Shown here in pieces: positions 1 through 7,828 of a stretch of 64,000 nucleotides of DNA. The translations under genes were made by a program, and so were the position numbers. Source of the DNA: Bacteroidia bacterium (GTDB lineage: Bacteria; Bacteroidota; Bacteroidia; Flavobacteriales_D; Crocinitomicaceae); the NCBI GenBank assembly GCA_030427935.1, contig JAUICI010000001.1, forward strand, positions 1 through 64,000, read 5' to 3'. The notes under the pieces are model-generated. The model searched no databases. It was not told where the DNA came from and saw only the letters and a list, made by a program, of their open reading frames with translations. Numbering within the stretch: position 1 is the first letter of the stretch; every line of letters starts with the position of its first letter.

Positions 1-1284
1 TCCTACAACCTGAGCGTATTCCAAGACTTTTTGGTTGGGAGCCCGTCCTGTGATCATTTCATACAATAAGAAGACTACGTGTCCACCATCCAATGCAGGA
101 ATAGGTAAGATATTCATGAAGGCCAAAATGATGGATAGAAGTGCTGTCATTCGCCAGAATTTTTCCCACTCCCAAATTTCACCAAACATATTGGCGATCG
201 ATCCAAATCCACCGAGCTGCGATACGCCTTTACTCGTGAATAAAAATTTCATTTGTTTTACATAGCCACTTAGGACTTTATTACCATAGCCTACGCCTGC
301 TGGAATAGAAGCCAAGAATCCGTATTCATCATTTTCTACCTCATACCATCTCGTAAGATCATCAAGAGGTTTGATTCCGATAACTCCAACTGTTTCTTCT
401 CCTCTTTGGTCTCCAGCAACTTTTACTGAAACAGAATCCAACACACCAGCACGATAGAATTTAACGGATACCGTATCATCAACTCTATTTTTAAGGGCTA
501 AAGAAAAGTCTTGGAAATATGGGGTAGCTTGGTCATCAATTCCTACAATACTATCTCCAGGAAGAATTCCAGCTTCTTGTGCATTATCTACAACTCCATC
601 AGGATATTCGTCAACGATGAAAGGTAATGGTATAGTAAATAATGCATTTGCCCCATCGGTCTGAATCATCTGGTATTCGATATCCTCCGGAAGTGAAATT
701 TCGATTTCTTTTCCATCTCGCTCCACAACCAATTCCGTTTTATTATCTAGCAAGATACCAGTTCGGAAATCTTTAAAACTATTCAATTCCTCTCCGTTAA
801 GACTGATAAGTTTATCACCTGTTTGGAGCCCATGTTCTCTTCCTAAATCATCCACATAAATTCCATAGGGCATTTTGGATGGCTCTAACCTTTCATTTCC
901 CCAGACAAATAAAATCATCATGAAGATGAAATAACCAAGTAATAGGTTCACGGTAACCCCACCAAGCATTACAATCAATCTTTGCCAAGCGGGCTTCGAT
1001 CTAAATTCATAAGGTTGAGGTGGTTTTTTCATTTGTTCTTTGTCCATGGATTCATCGATCATCCCGGAGATTTTTACATAACCTCCCAGAGGCAACCAAC
1101 CGATTCCCCATTCAGTTTCCCCAATCTTTTTCTTCCAAAGAGAAAACCATGGGTTAAAGAACAAATAGAATTTCTCAACTCTGATTTTAAACCAACGTGC
1201 TGCAGCATAATGCCCTAGTTCGTGCAAGGCAATCAATAGGGATAATGAAAGAATAAACTGCGTGGCTTTAACCAGAATCTCCAT
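1..1284 (-). CDS. rseP: RIP metalloprotease RseP (site-2 protease), C-terminal end cut by the window
   Basis: Membrane-embedded zinc protease that makes the second cut in regulated intramembrane proteolysis, typically releasing anti-sigma factors and clearing signal peptides in the inner membrane. The frame is open from an ATG at 1284 to base 1, about 428 codons. The zinc motif HELGH is at residues 21-25 in the first membrane segment. Two PDZ-like stretches occupy the middle, and a downstream LDGGH motif near residue 400 supplies the third zinc ligand. Length and order fit the Bacteroidota family (about 440 residues), so little is missing. A TATCTTTG promoter element lies just upstream. Dxr often sits beside it in this phylum, but that side is outside the window. 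Family call is secure. Confidence 0.95.
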   Translation of the reverse strand, partial: MEILVKATQFILSLSLLIALHELGHYAAARWFKIRVEKFYLFFNPWFSLWKKKIGETEWGIGWLPLGGYVKISGMIDESMDKEQMKKPPQPYEFRSKPAWQRLIVMLGGVTVNLLLGYFIFMMILFVWGNERLEPSKMPYGIYVDDLGREHGLQTGDKLISLNGEELNSFKDFRTGILLDNKTELVVERDGKEIEISLPEDIEYQMIQTDGANALFTIPLPFIVDEYPDGVVDNAQEAGILPGDSIVGIDDQATPYFQDFSLALKNRVDDTVSVKFYRAGVLDSVSVKVAGDQRGEETVGVIGIKPLDDLTRWYEVENDEYGFLASIPAGVGYGNKVLSGYVKQMKFLFTSKGVSQLGGFGSIANMFGEIWEWEKFWRMTALLSIILAFMNILPIPALDGGHVVFLLYEMITGRAPNQKVLEYAQVVG

Positions 1285-1306
1285 GTAACTTAGTTTTTAA
1301 GAGCAG

Positions 1307-1314
1307 CAAAGATA
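1307..1314 (-). promoter_or_regulatory. -7 promoter element of rseP
   Basis: On the minus strand the sequence reads TATCTTTG, a perfect match to the Bacteroidota -7 consensus TAnnTTTG, 22 bases before the rseP ATG. The nearest upstream TTG is 25 bases away, slightly too far, so the -33 box is weak or absent. Confidence 0.55.
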
Positions 1315-1348
1315 AGGGATTTGAGGTAATAAAAAAGCTCAAAAAATC

Positions 1349-1678
1349 TTAAAACTCGAAATAGTCAAGGATTGCGATAGTAATCAATTCTGTTTGTTCT
1401 TCAGGTTGTAAATTCGGAAGGGTGTCCTTTGCTTCAAAATGTGGCCAATTGTCTTCATCTCTCCCTTTGAACTCGTAATACCCATGAGGCTCTAATAAAG
1501 TACAGATTGCAACATGCATCAGATCTACTTTTTGGTCTTTGGTGAATTTTTGATAGCCCTTTCCATACTCTTGAACACCGATTAAAAAAAGAATCGATTG
1601 TAAGTTTAAATCAGGACCAAAATCCTCTTCAAGGTGCTTTTTTAATTTCTGAAATCGTTGACCAACATCCAAATCCAT
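1349..1678 (-). CDS. Conserved hypothetical protein, 109 aa
   Basis: Small acidic, probably cytoplasmic protein with no signal peptide or membrane segment. I place the start at the Met that begins MDLDVGQRFQ, because a start at 1714 adds 12 residues that do not look conserved. The middle (LQSILFLIGVQEYGKG) and the end (ELITIAILDYFEF) look like a helical fold; short proteins of this appearance occur widely in Flavobacteriia. The gene lies between rseP and a divergent cvpA-like gene. It runs in the rseP direction with a 64-base gap, so the two may be cotranscribed. I do not recognise a domain with a known function. Confidence 0.7.
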   Translation of the reverse strand: MDLDVGQRFQKLKKHLEEDFGPDLNLQSILFLIGVQEYGKGYQKFTKDQKVDLMHVAICTLLEPHGYYEFKGRDEDNWPHFEAKDTLPNLQPEEQTELITIAILDYFEF

Positions 1679-1766
1679 CCGGCAAAAATACGAAGCTTTC
1701 TCTCGATTAAACACTGTAGTGTGGGAAATTTCAATTTTTAGTCGAAAACTCCGGTTCTTACAAAAC

Positions 1767-1774
1767 TACCTTTG
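1767..1774 (+). promoter_or_regulatory. -7 promoter element directly in front of the cvpA-like ATG
   Basis: TACCTTTG matches TAnnTTTG and ends 4 bases before the ATG at 1779. Transcription would then begin at or next to the start codon, giving a leaderless message. No clear TTG box is visible at the usual distance. Confidence 0.5.
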
Positions 1775-1778
1775 TAGG

Positions 1779-2270
1779 ATGAATTTTATTGACCTGATCA
1801 TAATTATTCCTACAATTTATGGGGGATGGCAAGGCTTTAAAAAAGGTTTTATCATTGAAATCTTTACGCTTTTGGCTCTCCTTGTAGGGGTTTATGCTGG
1901 AGTCCACTTGTCGGATCAAGTCAGTATTGTTTTGAGAGATCACGTGAGTATCACATGGAAATACCTTCCCACAGTTTCATTCATATTGGTTTTTTTAATG
2001 GTGGGCGCCATGGTTTATTTTCTTGGAAAATTGGTTGAAAAAGTGATTGATCTGGCAGGCATGAAATTGTTGAATAAACTTGCGGGTCTTTTCTTTGGAG
2101 TGGTCAAATTCATTTATGTGATTTCGATTATTTTACTTATTGAAGAATCTTTTCAAGTAAAAGGAGATGTACTTCCTGGTGAAGCCAAAGAAAACTCCTT
2201 ACTGTACCAACCAGTGAAAGATTTGTCATTCAAAACTATCCCTTCTTTCAAGGATAGTGAATTATTCTGA
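1779..2270 (+). CDS. CvpA family membrane protein
   Basis: Inner-membrane protein of the CvpA family, linked in other bacteria to colicin V production and envelope homeostasis; its molecular activity is not settled. The 163-residue product has about four hydrophobic segments: residues 2-18, 24-43, 63-90 and 107-128. It also has the GWQGFKKGF motif between the first two, which is typical of the family. A start at 1719 would add 20 residues, but the ATG at 1779 matches family N-termini and follows a TACCTTTG element. The 3' end overlaps the convergent gene at 2262-2498 by 9 bases. Confidence 0.85.
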   Translation: MNFIDLIIIIPTIYGGWQGFKKGFIIEIFTLLALLVGVYAGVHLSDQVSIVLRDHVSITWKYLPTVSFILVFLMVGAMVYFLGKLVEKVIDLAGMKLLNKLAGLFFGVVKFIYVISIILLIEESFQVKGDVLPGEAKENSLLYQPVKDLSFKTIPSFKDSELF

Positions 2271-2498
2271 TTGAATCTCAACTTCGACTTCGGTGTTTGT
2301 AGAGTCTTGGAGTTTTTCCCTTTGAATTTCTTCTTGCTGTAAATTTTCACGAGCAAGCAAAAGATCAAATACCATGTAAATTAGAAATCCGAGTGTCGCC
2401 AGAATCACAAAAACTCGAAATAGATATCGTGGGGAAATATATTCGTATTGCCGATGCTTTTTTAGGTTAACAGGCTTTTCTTCTTCCAGCTCCTTCAT
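2262..2498 (-). CDS. Small single-pass membrane protein, 78 aa
   Basis: Short protein with a charged N-terminal tail, one membrane helix around residues 27-47 (FRVFVILATLGFLIYMVF) and a Glu/Gln-rich C-terminal tail, so probably an inner-membrane protein with both ends soluble. The start ATG overlaps the stop of the upstream lipoprotein gene in an ATGA arrangement, which supports it as a real, translationally coupled gene. Function unknown. It is the last gene of the minus-strand run that starts with the lipoprotein at 3241. Confidence 0.65.
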   Translation of the reverse strand: MKELEEEKPVNLKKHRQYEYISPRYLFRVFVILATLGFLIYMVFDLLLARENLQQEEIQREKLQDSTNTEVEVEIQSE

Positions 2499-2845
2499 TG
2501 CAGAATCACCGTTTTACTTGTAGTTTCAAACTGATAAATACGCATGTTGAATTCTTTGTAGATAAGATTGTGCTGAACTTTAACCAGAGCACTAACAAAG
2601 CCCGTCTGACCATTCGTTTGTCGGTCTGAAAAATCAACCTTAAGCACACCTAAAGAATCCGTGTAAAAAGTGTCATTAAAAATAATCTCATTGGTATAGG
2701 AAGAATCATGCGGATCACCCGTAAAAATGACCATGGCGGAATCCGCAGGAAGCAAATTAGCATCCTTAATCGTCAACTCTACAATTGTAGGGTCGTCCTT
2801 ACACGAAAATAAAATGAGGAATAAAAATACTCCGAATAATCTCAC
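2495..2845 (-). CDS. Small lipoprotein with carboxypeptidase-regulatory-like beta domain (paralog 1)
   Basis: 116-residue protein with a short signal sequence ending in the lipobox LFSC at residue 15, so predicted to be lipidated. The mature part carries the pattern seen in its two upstream neighbours: an opening strand (IVELTIKDANL), a V-x-FTGDP turn, then YTDSLGVLKVDFSD. That layout resembles Ig-like/carboxypeptidase-regulatory domains of surface proteins. It is more divergent than the other two and ends with ETTSKTVILQ, matching the ETVIIQPQ and ETVVIEP tails. It follows the next lipoprotein by 3 bases, so they form an operon. Function unknown. Confidence 0.75.
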   Translation of the reverse strand: MRLFGVFLFLILFSCKDDPTIVELTIKDANLLPADSAMVIFTGDPHDSSYTNEIIFNDTFYTDSLGVLKVDFSDRQTNGQTGFVSALVKVQHNLIYKEFNMRIYQFETTSKTVILQ

Positions 2846-2848
2846 ACC

Positions 2849-3241
2849 TTATTGAGGCTGAATAATCACCGTCTCTTCTGAAGTAACCTCTTCTTCAACT
2901 TTAATGATTCCTGAACCTTCTAAGGTGTCTTTGATAGCTTTGATGTCTAATACAGCAAATCCAGCTTGACCTAATTTAAAAGCTTCAGTGTAGTTGAAAG
3001 TAGCTTGTCCAACAGCATCAGTAAACTGAGTATCTTTTCTGATAATCTCCAATCCCGCATAATCTGGAGATGATGGAGTTCCATATAGAATTACAGTTGC
3101 ACCAGGAATTCTTGCTCCCGAAGTATCTACAACCGTGATGATCGCGATCGTATCCCCTTCTTTTCTACAAGATGGCATAACAATTAACAACAGGGCAAAC
3201 AACCCAAGAATTGAAACTAGTTTAAGGTGTAAAGCTTTCAT
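2849..3241 (-). CDS. Small lipoprotein with carboxypeptidase-regulatory-like beta domain (paralog 2)
   Basis: 130-residue lipoprotein; the signal peptide ends at PSC (Cys 25). The mature region reads IAIITVVDTSGARIPGATV and later TDAVGQATFNYTEAFKLGQ, the usual signature of a small carboxypeptidase-regulatory or Ig-like beta-sandwich. It is clearly related to the gene at 3391-3759, sharing TIA-ITV, AVG/NGQA, F-LGQ-GFA and ETV near the C-terminus. It heads an apparent three-gene operon that runs down to 2262. Probably surface- or periplasm-facing; no enzymatic residues are visible. Confidence 0.78.
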   Translation of the reverse strand: MKALHLKLVSILGLFALLLIVMPSCRKEGDTIAIITVVDTSGARIPGATVILYGTPSSPDYAGLEIIRKDTQFTDAVGQATFNYTEAFKLGQAGFAVLDIKAIKDTLEGSGIIKVEEEVTSEETVIIQPQ

Positions 3242-3390
3242 AATCCTATAATTTAGTTGAAATTTTTATCTAAACTCTATTGCAACAATACGATAAAAAT
3301 CTCTATTAATTAACAATTTCTTAGTCCTATTAACAATATAGACGTCCAAAAAGTTACAAAGTTGGCTCATTTTTTTGAAAATATTTTGTT

Positions 3391-3759
3391 TTAAGGTTCA
3401 ATGACTACCGTTTCTTGAGACGTTTCTTGCTCTTTTACGTGAATGGTTCCAAAGCCTTCCAAGTTGCCTTTTTGAGCTCGAATCTCAAGAATAGCAAATC
3501 CAGACTGACCTAATTGAAACAAATCTGTATAGTCAAATATAGCCTGTCCGTTTTGATCGGTATAAGCAGTATCAAAGCGTTCCACAGTTCCCAGTTGAGG
3601 CTGTGGATTACCAAATAAAACAACTTGGGCGTTTTCAACCAGGGCATTATTGGTGTCTCGAACTGTGATCACAGCAATCGTTGCATCTTCCTTAATGCAG
3701 GAAGTAAATTGAAGTAGGGTAAAAGGAATAAAAAGGAATAAAATAAATCTTGTTTTCAT
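3391..3759 (-). CDS. Small lipoprotein with carboxypeptidase-regulatory-like beta domain (paralog 3)
   Basis: 122-residue lipoprotein with signal peptide and lipobox FTSC (Cys 21). It is the closest relative of the 2849-3241 product: both have T-IAVITV-DT, a V-LFGNP or V-LYGTP turn, DQNGQAIFDYTDLFQLGQSGFA and a final ETVVIEP. A 149-base AT-rich gap without a clear terminator separates the two genes. The simplest reading is local duplication followed by divergence. Ligand and partner unknown. Confidence 0.78.
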   Translation of the reverse strand: MKTRFILFLFIPFTLLQFTSCIKEDATIAVITVRDTNNALVENAQVVLFGNPQPQLGTVERFDTAYTDQNGQAIFDYTDLFQLGQSGFAILEIRAQKGNLEGFGTIHVKEQETSQETVVIEP

Positions 3760-3856
3760 GGCAAGTAAAGTTTTTGCGATTATGATAGTAGGACAAACTT
3801 CTTGCTCAAAAAGTTACAGGGGGAGTTGAGAATGTGCTGATTTAATGATGTGAAAA

Positions 3857-4426
3857 CTATCTCACTTTTGGAAGCTTAAGTGTTCGACCAGATGGAATAG
3901 AAAGACTAACAACCAAAGTAGCTCCAGTGAAAATCAAAGAAGAATAGACGATTGTTTGATACCTTCTGGCATTAAAATTATAAGGTGAATTCTTATCAAT
4001 GGATGCTAAAGGCGCCACCACAAGCGTACTAAACAATCCAACACCCGCAGCAATTCCAAAACCGATTTTCACACCAAGGCCTTGGTTTTGATAAAGGTTA
4101 TATTTTTTTGACCTAGTAAAAACTTCGCTTTCTGCATCTACATATTCTATATCGATCATGGTCTCCTTATGTATGTTTTTTTCAATTTGAAAAACTTGTT
4201 TGCTCTCGTACCATTTATTGAAATAAATAGAGTCTGATGAAATCGAATCTATAAAGCCGTTAATATTATAAAGTGTATCCCCTTTTTCATAGGTCAAAGT
4301 AAAATCGGATCCGGGTTTGACATAGACTTTTTTACCCCTTAAATTTTCGAGCTCGAGTTTTTCTTTCTTTTGAGAAATCAGAGGAAGGACAAGAATGAAT
4401 GAAAGAAACAGCAGAGTAAATCTCAT
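3857..4426 (-). CDS. Hypothetical envelope protein with two C-terminal hydrophobic segments
   Basis: 189-residue protein with an N-terminal signal-like segment (FTLLFLSFILVLPLIS). A soluble region of about 100 residues follows, containing GKKVYVKPGSDFTLTYEKGD and DSISSDSIYFN, of the kind seen in small Bacteroidota proteins with short beta repeats. Two hydrophobic stretches near residues 120-140 and 160-178 follow, with a basic tail. The likely location is the envelope, with the soluble part outside the cytoplasm. I do not recognise the family. It is transcribed away from pheS, with a 189-base gap between them. Confidence 0.65.
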   Translation of the reverse strand: MRFTLLFLSFILVLPLISQKKEKLELENLRGKKVYVKPGSDFTLTYEKGDTLYNINGFIDSISSDSIYFNKWYESKQVFQIEKNIHKETMIDIEYVDAESEVFTRSKKYNLYQNQGLGVKIGFGIAAGVGLFSTLVVAPLASIDKNSPYNFNARRYQTIVYSSLIFTGATLVVSLSIPSGRTLKLPKVR

Positions 4427-4567
4427 GGGTTAAGCTTTACTTAGTAGAAACAAAATTATTGAATTAAAGTTACAGTCACTATTCAAAGAAGTTCTTTATT
4501 AAGCTTAAAGAATAAATGGGCTAGTTCTTAAATTTCAAGAAAGCCCCCTTAAACCAATATCAACAAA

Positions 4568-4598
4568 TTGTTTAATTAAACGGCTCTTCGTAAATTCG
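4568..4598 (+). promoter_or_regulatory. Promoter of the pheS operon
   Basis: TTG at 4568-4570 is followed after 20 bases by TAAATTCG at 4591-4598, one mismatch from TAnnTTTG, with the ATG 17 bases further on. Spacing and composition fit the Bacteroidota primary sigma factor. Confidence 0.5.
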
Positions 4599-4615
4599 CG
4601 CCAAAGAACTCGTAG

Positions 4616-5641
4616 ATGAAAGAGAAAATAGAATCTTACAAACAAGAACTGGAAGAGTTAAAAGCGGACACCCTGGATGCTATCGAGGCTTTTCGAATCA
4701 AATTTTTAGGTTCCAAAGGATTGGTGAAGGAGTTGTATGCGGATTTAAAATCGGTTGCAAATGAGGAGAAAAGAGAATTTGGACAGTTAATCAACGAGTT
4801 TAGAACAAATGCGGAAGCGAAGTACAATGAATTAAAAGATTCTCTATCGGCATCGGATGGTGGGTCTGATCCAAAAGTGGATTTAACAAGACCTGGAACA
4901 AAATTTCCGCAAGGCGCAAGGCACCCTATTTCATTGGTTAGAAAAGAAATTATTGAAATTTTTTCTCGTATTGGTTTTACCGTTTCTCAAGGACCAGAAA
5001 TTGAGGACGATTGGCATAATTTCTCTGCTTTGAATTTCCCGCCAGAGCATCCGGCAAGAGATATGCAGGATACTTTTTTTGTTGAAAAAGGAGACAATGA
5101 AATGGCCTTGAGGACCCATACTTCGTCGGTTCAAGTTCGAGTTATGGAAAATTCTACGCCTCCGATTCGAACTATTTCCCCAGGTAGGGTTTTTAGAAAT
5201 GAAGCAATCTCAGCAAGAGCACACTGTATTTTTCACCAAGTTGAGGGACTTTATATTGATGAAAAAGTCTCATTTGCCGACTTAAAACAGACCTTACTAT
5301 ATTTCGCAAAAGAAATGTTTGGCGACAAAACAGAAATTCGATTGAGACCATCTTACTTCCCATTTACAGAGCCGAGTGCTGAAGTGGATGTGTCCTGTAA
5401 TATCTGTGGAGGAAAAGGATGTAATGTTTGTAAATACACAGGATACCTAGAAATCTTAGGTTGTGGAATGGTAGATCCAAATGTATTAGAAGCAGCGGGT
5501 ATCGACTCCAAAAAATACAGTGGATTTGCCTTCGGAATGGGAATTGAAAGAATTGCCATGTTAAAATATCAGGTGAAAGATTTGCGTTTATTTTTTGAAA
5601 ATGACGTGAGATTTTTGAACCAATTTAAATCAGCATACTAG
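4616..5641 (+). CDS. pheS: Phenylalanine--tRNA ligase alpha subunit
   Basis: Catalytic alpha chain of the cytoplasmic (alpha-beta)2 enzyme that charges tRNA-Phe. The 341-residue length is standard. An N-terminal coiled-coil tRNA-binding arm covers about residues 1-85. The class II core follows, with GPEIEDDWHNFSALNFPPEHPARD (motif 1/2 region), RVFRNEAISARAHCIFHQVEG, and motif 3 GFAFGMGIERIAMLKY near residues 300-316. The cysteine-rich SCNICGGKGCNVCK segment is normal for the bacterial enzyme. pheT is not adjacent, as is common in this phylum. The gene probably leads an operon with ytxJ and the response regulator. Confidence 0.97.
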   Translation: MKEKIESYKQELEELKADTLDAIEAFRIKFLGSKGLVKELYADLKSVANEEKREFGQLINEFRTNAEAKYNELKDSLSASDGGSDPKVDLTRPGTKFPQGARHPISLVRKEIIEIFSRIGFTVSQGPEIEDDWHNFSALNFPPEHPARDMQDTFFVEKGDNEMALRTHTSSVQVRVMENSTPPIRTISPGRVFRNEAISARAHCIFHQVEGLYIDEKVSFADLKQTLLYFAKEMFGDKTEIRLRPSYFPFTEPSAEVDVSCNICGGKGCNVCKYTGYLEILGCGMVDPNVLEAAGIDSKKYSGFAFGMGIERIAMLKYQVKDLRLFFENDVRFLNQFKSAY

Positions 5642-5648
5642 AAATCAT

Positions 5649-6008
5649 ATGTTTTGGAAGTCGAAAAAAGAGAGCTCTAGCTTTCCTTGGGATAATCTGG
5701 ATTCAATCGATCGCTTAAATGAGATCAATGAACTTTCATTTGAAAAACCTGTACTGATCTTTAAACACTCCACAAGGTGTTCCATTAGTTTTATGGCGAA
5801 AAGCAGATTTGAAGGTGGGTATGAAGAGGTTGACATGTCCTTTCATCTATTAGATTTAATTCGAAATAGACCCATCTCCAATCAAATAGCGGAAGATTAT
5901 GCTATTCGTCATGAATCGCCTCAAATTTTGCTTATAAAAGAGGGAAAATGCATATATTCAGCTACGCATAATGCAATCGACTTCAGAAGTTTAAAAAAGG
6001 AATTATGA
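5649..6008 (+). CDS. ytxJ: Bacillithiol-system redox protein YtxJ
   Basis: 119-residue monothiol, thioredoxin-fold protein of the YtxJ (DUF2847) family. Members are linked to bacillithiol redox chemistry, probably reducing bacillithiolated proteins. The sequence shows KPVLIFKHSTRCSIS with the family's conserved Cys at residue 44 in the place of a thioredoxin CxxC. Later SPQILLIKEGKCIYSATH gives the cis-Pro strand and the helix that follows. The gene starts 7 bases after pheS and overlaps the next gene by 4 bases (ATGA), so translation is likely coupled. It suggests the organism makes bacillithiol, which many Flavobacteriia do. Confidence 0.9.
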   Translation: MFWKSKKESSSFPWDNLDSIDRLNEINELSFEKPVLIFKHSTRCSISFMAKSRFEGGYEEVDMSFHLLDLIRNRPISNQIAEDYAIRHESPQILLIKEGKCIYSATHNAIDFRSLKKEL

Positions 6009-6709
6009 AATCAGCTGTAATCATTGATGATATTGAATCTGCAAGAAAATCTTTAAAAGATGATATTGGACATTATTGCTCCAATGTCGAAATCATTGGT
6101 GAAGCTGAAGGAGTTGTGACGGGAGCAAAAGTGATTCGAGAGAAAAACCCGGACATTATTTTTCTGGACATTCAGATGAATGATGGGAGTGGATTTGATC
6201 TTCTTGAAATTCTGCCCGATCTAAATTCAAATGTAATTTTTACGACTGCTTCCGATCAATACGCGATCAAAGCTTTCAAGTTTTCAGCCATTGATTATCT
6301 CTTGAAACCGATCGACCCAGATGATTTGGTTAAAGCAGTAGAGAAAGCATCAAAAGACGAAGACAGCAAAGAAAAACTTGGTATTTTGAAGGAGAACTTC
6401 AATTCGCCAAAAAAATTAGCATTAAACACTCTGGAAAAGATCCACATTGCGAATATTCAGGATATCGTACGTTGTGAATCAAATGTGAATTATACCATGT
6501 TTTATTTCCGTGATAATTCTAAAATTTTGGTTACCAAAACCTTAAAAGAATACGATAAACTATTAACCCCTCAAGGCTTTTTGAGACCCCATCAATCCCA
6601 TTTAATCAACCTAGAATTCGTGAAAGAATTTGTGAAATTAGATGGTGGGTATATAGTCATGAAAGACGGGGGAAAGTTCCTGTATCAACAAGAAAGAGAC
6701 CTGAAGTAA
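6005..6709 (+). CDS. LytTR-family response regulator
   Basis: 234-residue cytoplasmic transcription factor. The receiver domain (about 1-120) has the acidic pair D8-D9, the phospho-acceptor D55 in IIFLDIQM, Thr 81 and Lys 101 in DYLLKPID, so it looks active. A LytTR DNA-binding domain follows (about 135-234) with IVRCESNVNYTMFYFRD, TLKEYDKLL and FLRPHQSHLINLEFV. No LytS/YesM-type histidine kinase gene is adjacent, so its partner kinase must be elsewhere. It overlaps ytxJ by 4 bases. Confidence 0.93.
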   Translation: MKSAVIIDDIESARKSLKDDIGHYCSNVEIIGEAEGVVTGAKVIREKNPDIIFLDIQMNDGSGFDLLEILPDLNSNVIFTTASDQYAIKAFKFSAIDYLLKPIDPDDLVKAVEKASKDEDSKEKLGILKENFNSPKKLALNTLEKIHIANIQDIVRCESNVNYTMFYFRDNSKILVTKTLKEYDKLLTPQGFLRPHQSHLINLEFVKEFVKLDGGYIVMKDGGKFLYQQERDLK

Positions 6710-6733
6710 TGGAAATCCTATCGAATTTATAAG

Positions 6734-7828
6734 ATGAAAAAACTACTTTACTTAATTCCACTAAGCTTTTTTCTTGCGGCTGTTTCTTGTGAGGGAGACG
6801 CCAAAAAGAAAACTGAAGAAGTTAAGCAACCAACCGTCCTAGCAAAATTTGCGGGCATTAAAAATAACGATCAATTTGTGATTGGAAACGACTTGATTGT
6901 GCGTGTACAGCTTAAAGATATGGAAAACCTGGAAAGCCTGAAACTGTTTTTGAACGACCAAACGGTTTATGAAGGCAAACCGAATTCCGACATGCATGTG
7001 AGCACCATCAAGACCGATTCTTTGCCAGTAGGGTATACAAGCTTACGCTTGATAGCTAAATACAAAGGAAGTTCTGACGCCATTGGAGACAGCAGAAAAA
7101 TCGTCTTCTTTTCAAATAAGGTACCTGAAATGAAAGTGGCTAAAATTGTCAAAAAGTATCCGCACGAGTCCACTAGTTATACTCAAGGTTTAGAATTTGA
7201 TGGCGAGCAGTTGTGGGAAGGCACAGGACAGAGAGGAAGGTCCATTGTTGCGAAAGTAGATCTGAATACAGGTAAGATTACCGAACAAATTGATATGGAG
7301 AAAACTCTTTTTGGAGAGGGAATTACAATCATGGGAGATAAGGTTTATCAGCTTACTTGGCAAGCGGGGAGGTGCTTGGTTTACGACAAGGGTATCATGC
7401 AAAAAGTAAACGAATTCAATTATTCGGGAGAAGGATGGGGTTTAGCCAATAATGGAGAGTCACTAATCATGACAGATGGTTCCTCAAAAATTGTGTTCCG
7501 AGACCCAGAAACCTTTGAGGTTCAAAAGACAATTTACGCATTTGATCATAGCAAAGAATGGCAATATTTGAATGAAATTGAATGGATTGAAGGGAAGATT
7601 TATGCAAATGTTTATCAAAGAACAGACATCTTGGTTATCGACCCAGAAACAGGAAAAGTAGAAACGGTAATCGATGCTTATGATGCCGACAGGGAGTTGA
7701 AACTAGATAATCCAAAATCAGATGTATTGAATGGAATAGCCTACAAGAAGTCGACGAAGGAAATCTACATTACGGGCAAGTATTTTCCTTATTTGGCAAA
7801 AATCAATCTGGCAGAGGACCTTCCTTAA
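6734..7828 (+). CDS. Glutaminyl-peptide cyclotransferase, lipoprotein
   Basis: Predicted enzyme converting N-terminal Gln of secreted proteins to pyroglutamate. The 364-residue product has a signal peptide with lipobox AVSC (Cys 19), an extra N-terminal beta domain (about 30-130), then the five-bladed propeller of the glutamine cyclotransferase family. Hallmarks are YPHESTSYTQGLEFDG, LWEGTGQRGRS, GEGITIMGDKVYQLTW and LNEIEWIEGKIYANVY. Many T9SS and lipoprotein substrates in this phylum expose Gln after signal cleavage, which would give it work in the periplasm. It begins 24 bases after the LytTR gene and ends overlapping the convergent gene by 4 bases. Confidence 0.92.
   Translation: MKKLLYLIPLSFFLAAVSCEGDAKKKTEEVKQPTVLAKFAGIKNNDQFVIGNDLIVRVQLKDMENLESLKLFLNDQTVYEGKPNSDMHVSTIKTDSLPVGYTSLRLIAKYKGSSDAIGDSRKIVFFSNKVPEMKVAKIVKKYPHESTSYTQGLEFDGEQLWEGTGQRGRSIVAKVDLNTGKITEQIDMEKTLFGEGITIMGDKVYQLTWQAGRCLVYDKGIMQKVNEFNYSGEGWGLANNGESLIMTDGSSKIVFRDPETFEVQKTIYAFDHSKEWQYLNEIEWIEGKIYANVYQRTDILVIDPETGKVETVIDAYDADRELKLDNPKSDVLNGIAYKKSTKEIYITGKYFPYLAKINLAEDLP

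Noticed and set aside
2153-2368. Gene on the minus strand opposite the end of the cvpA-like gene
   Set aside because: Shadow frame with no family features; the strands are explained by the cvpA-like gene and the 78-residue protein.
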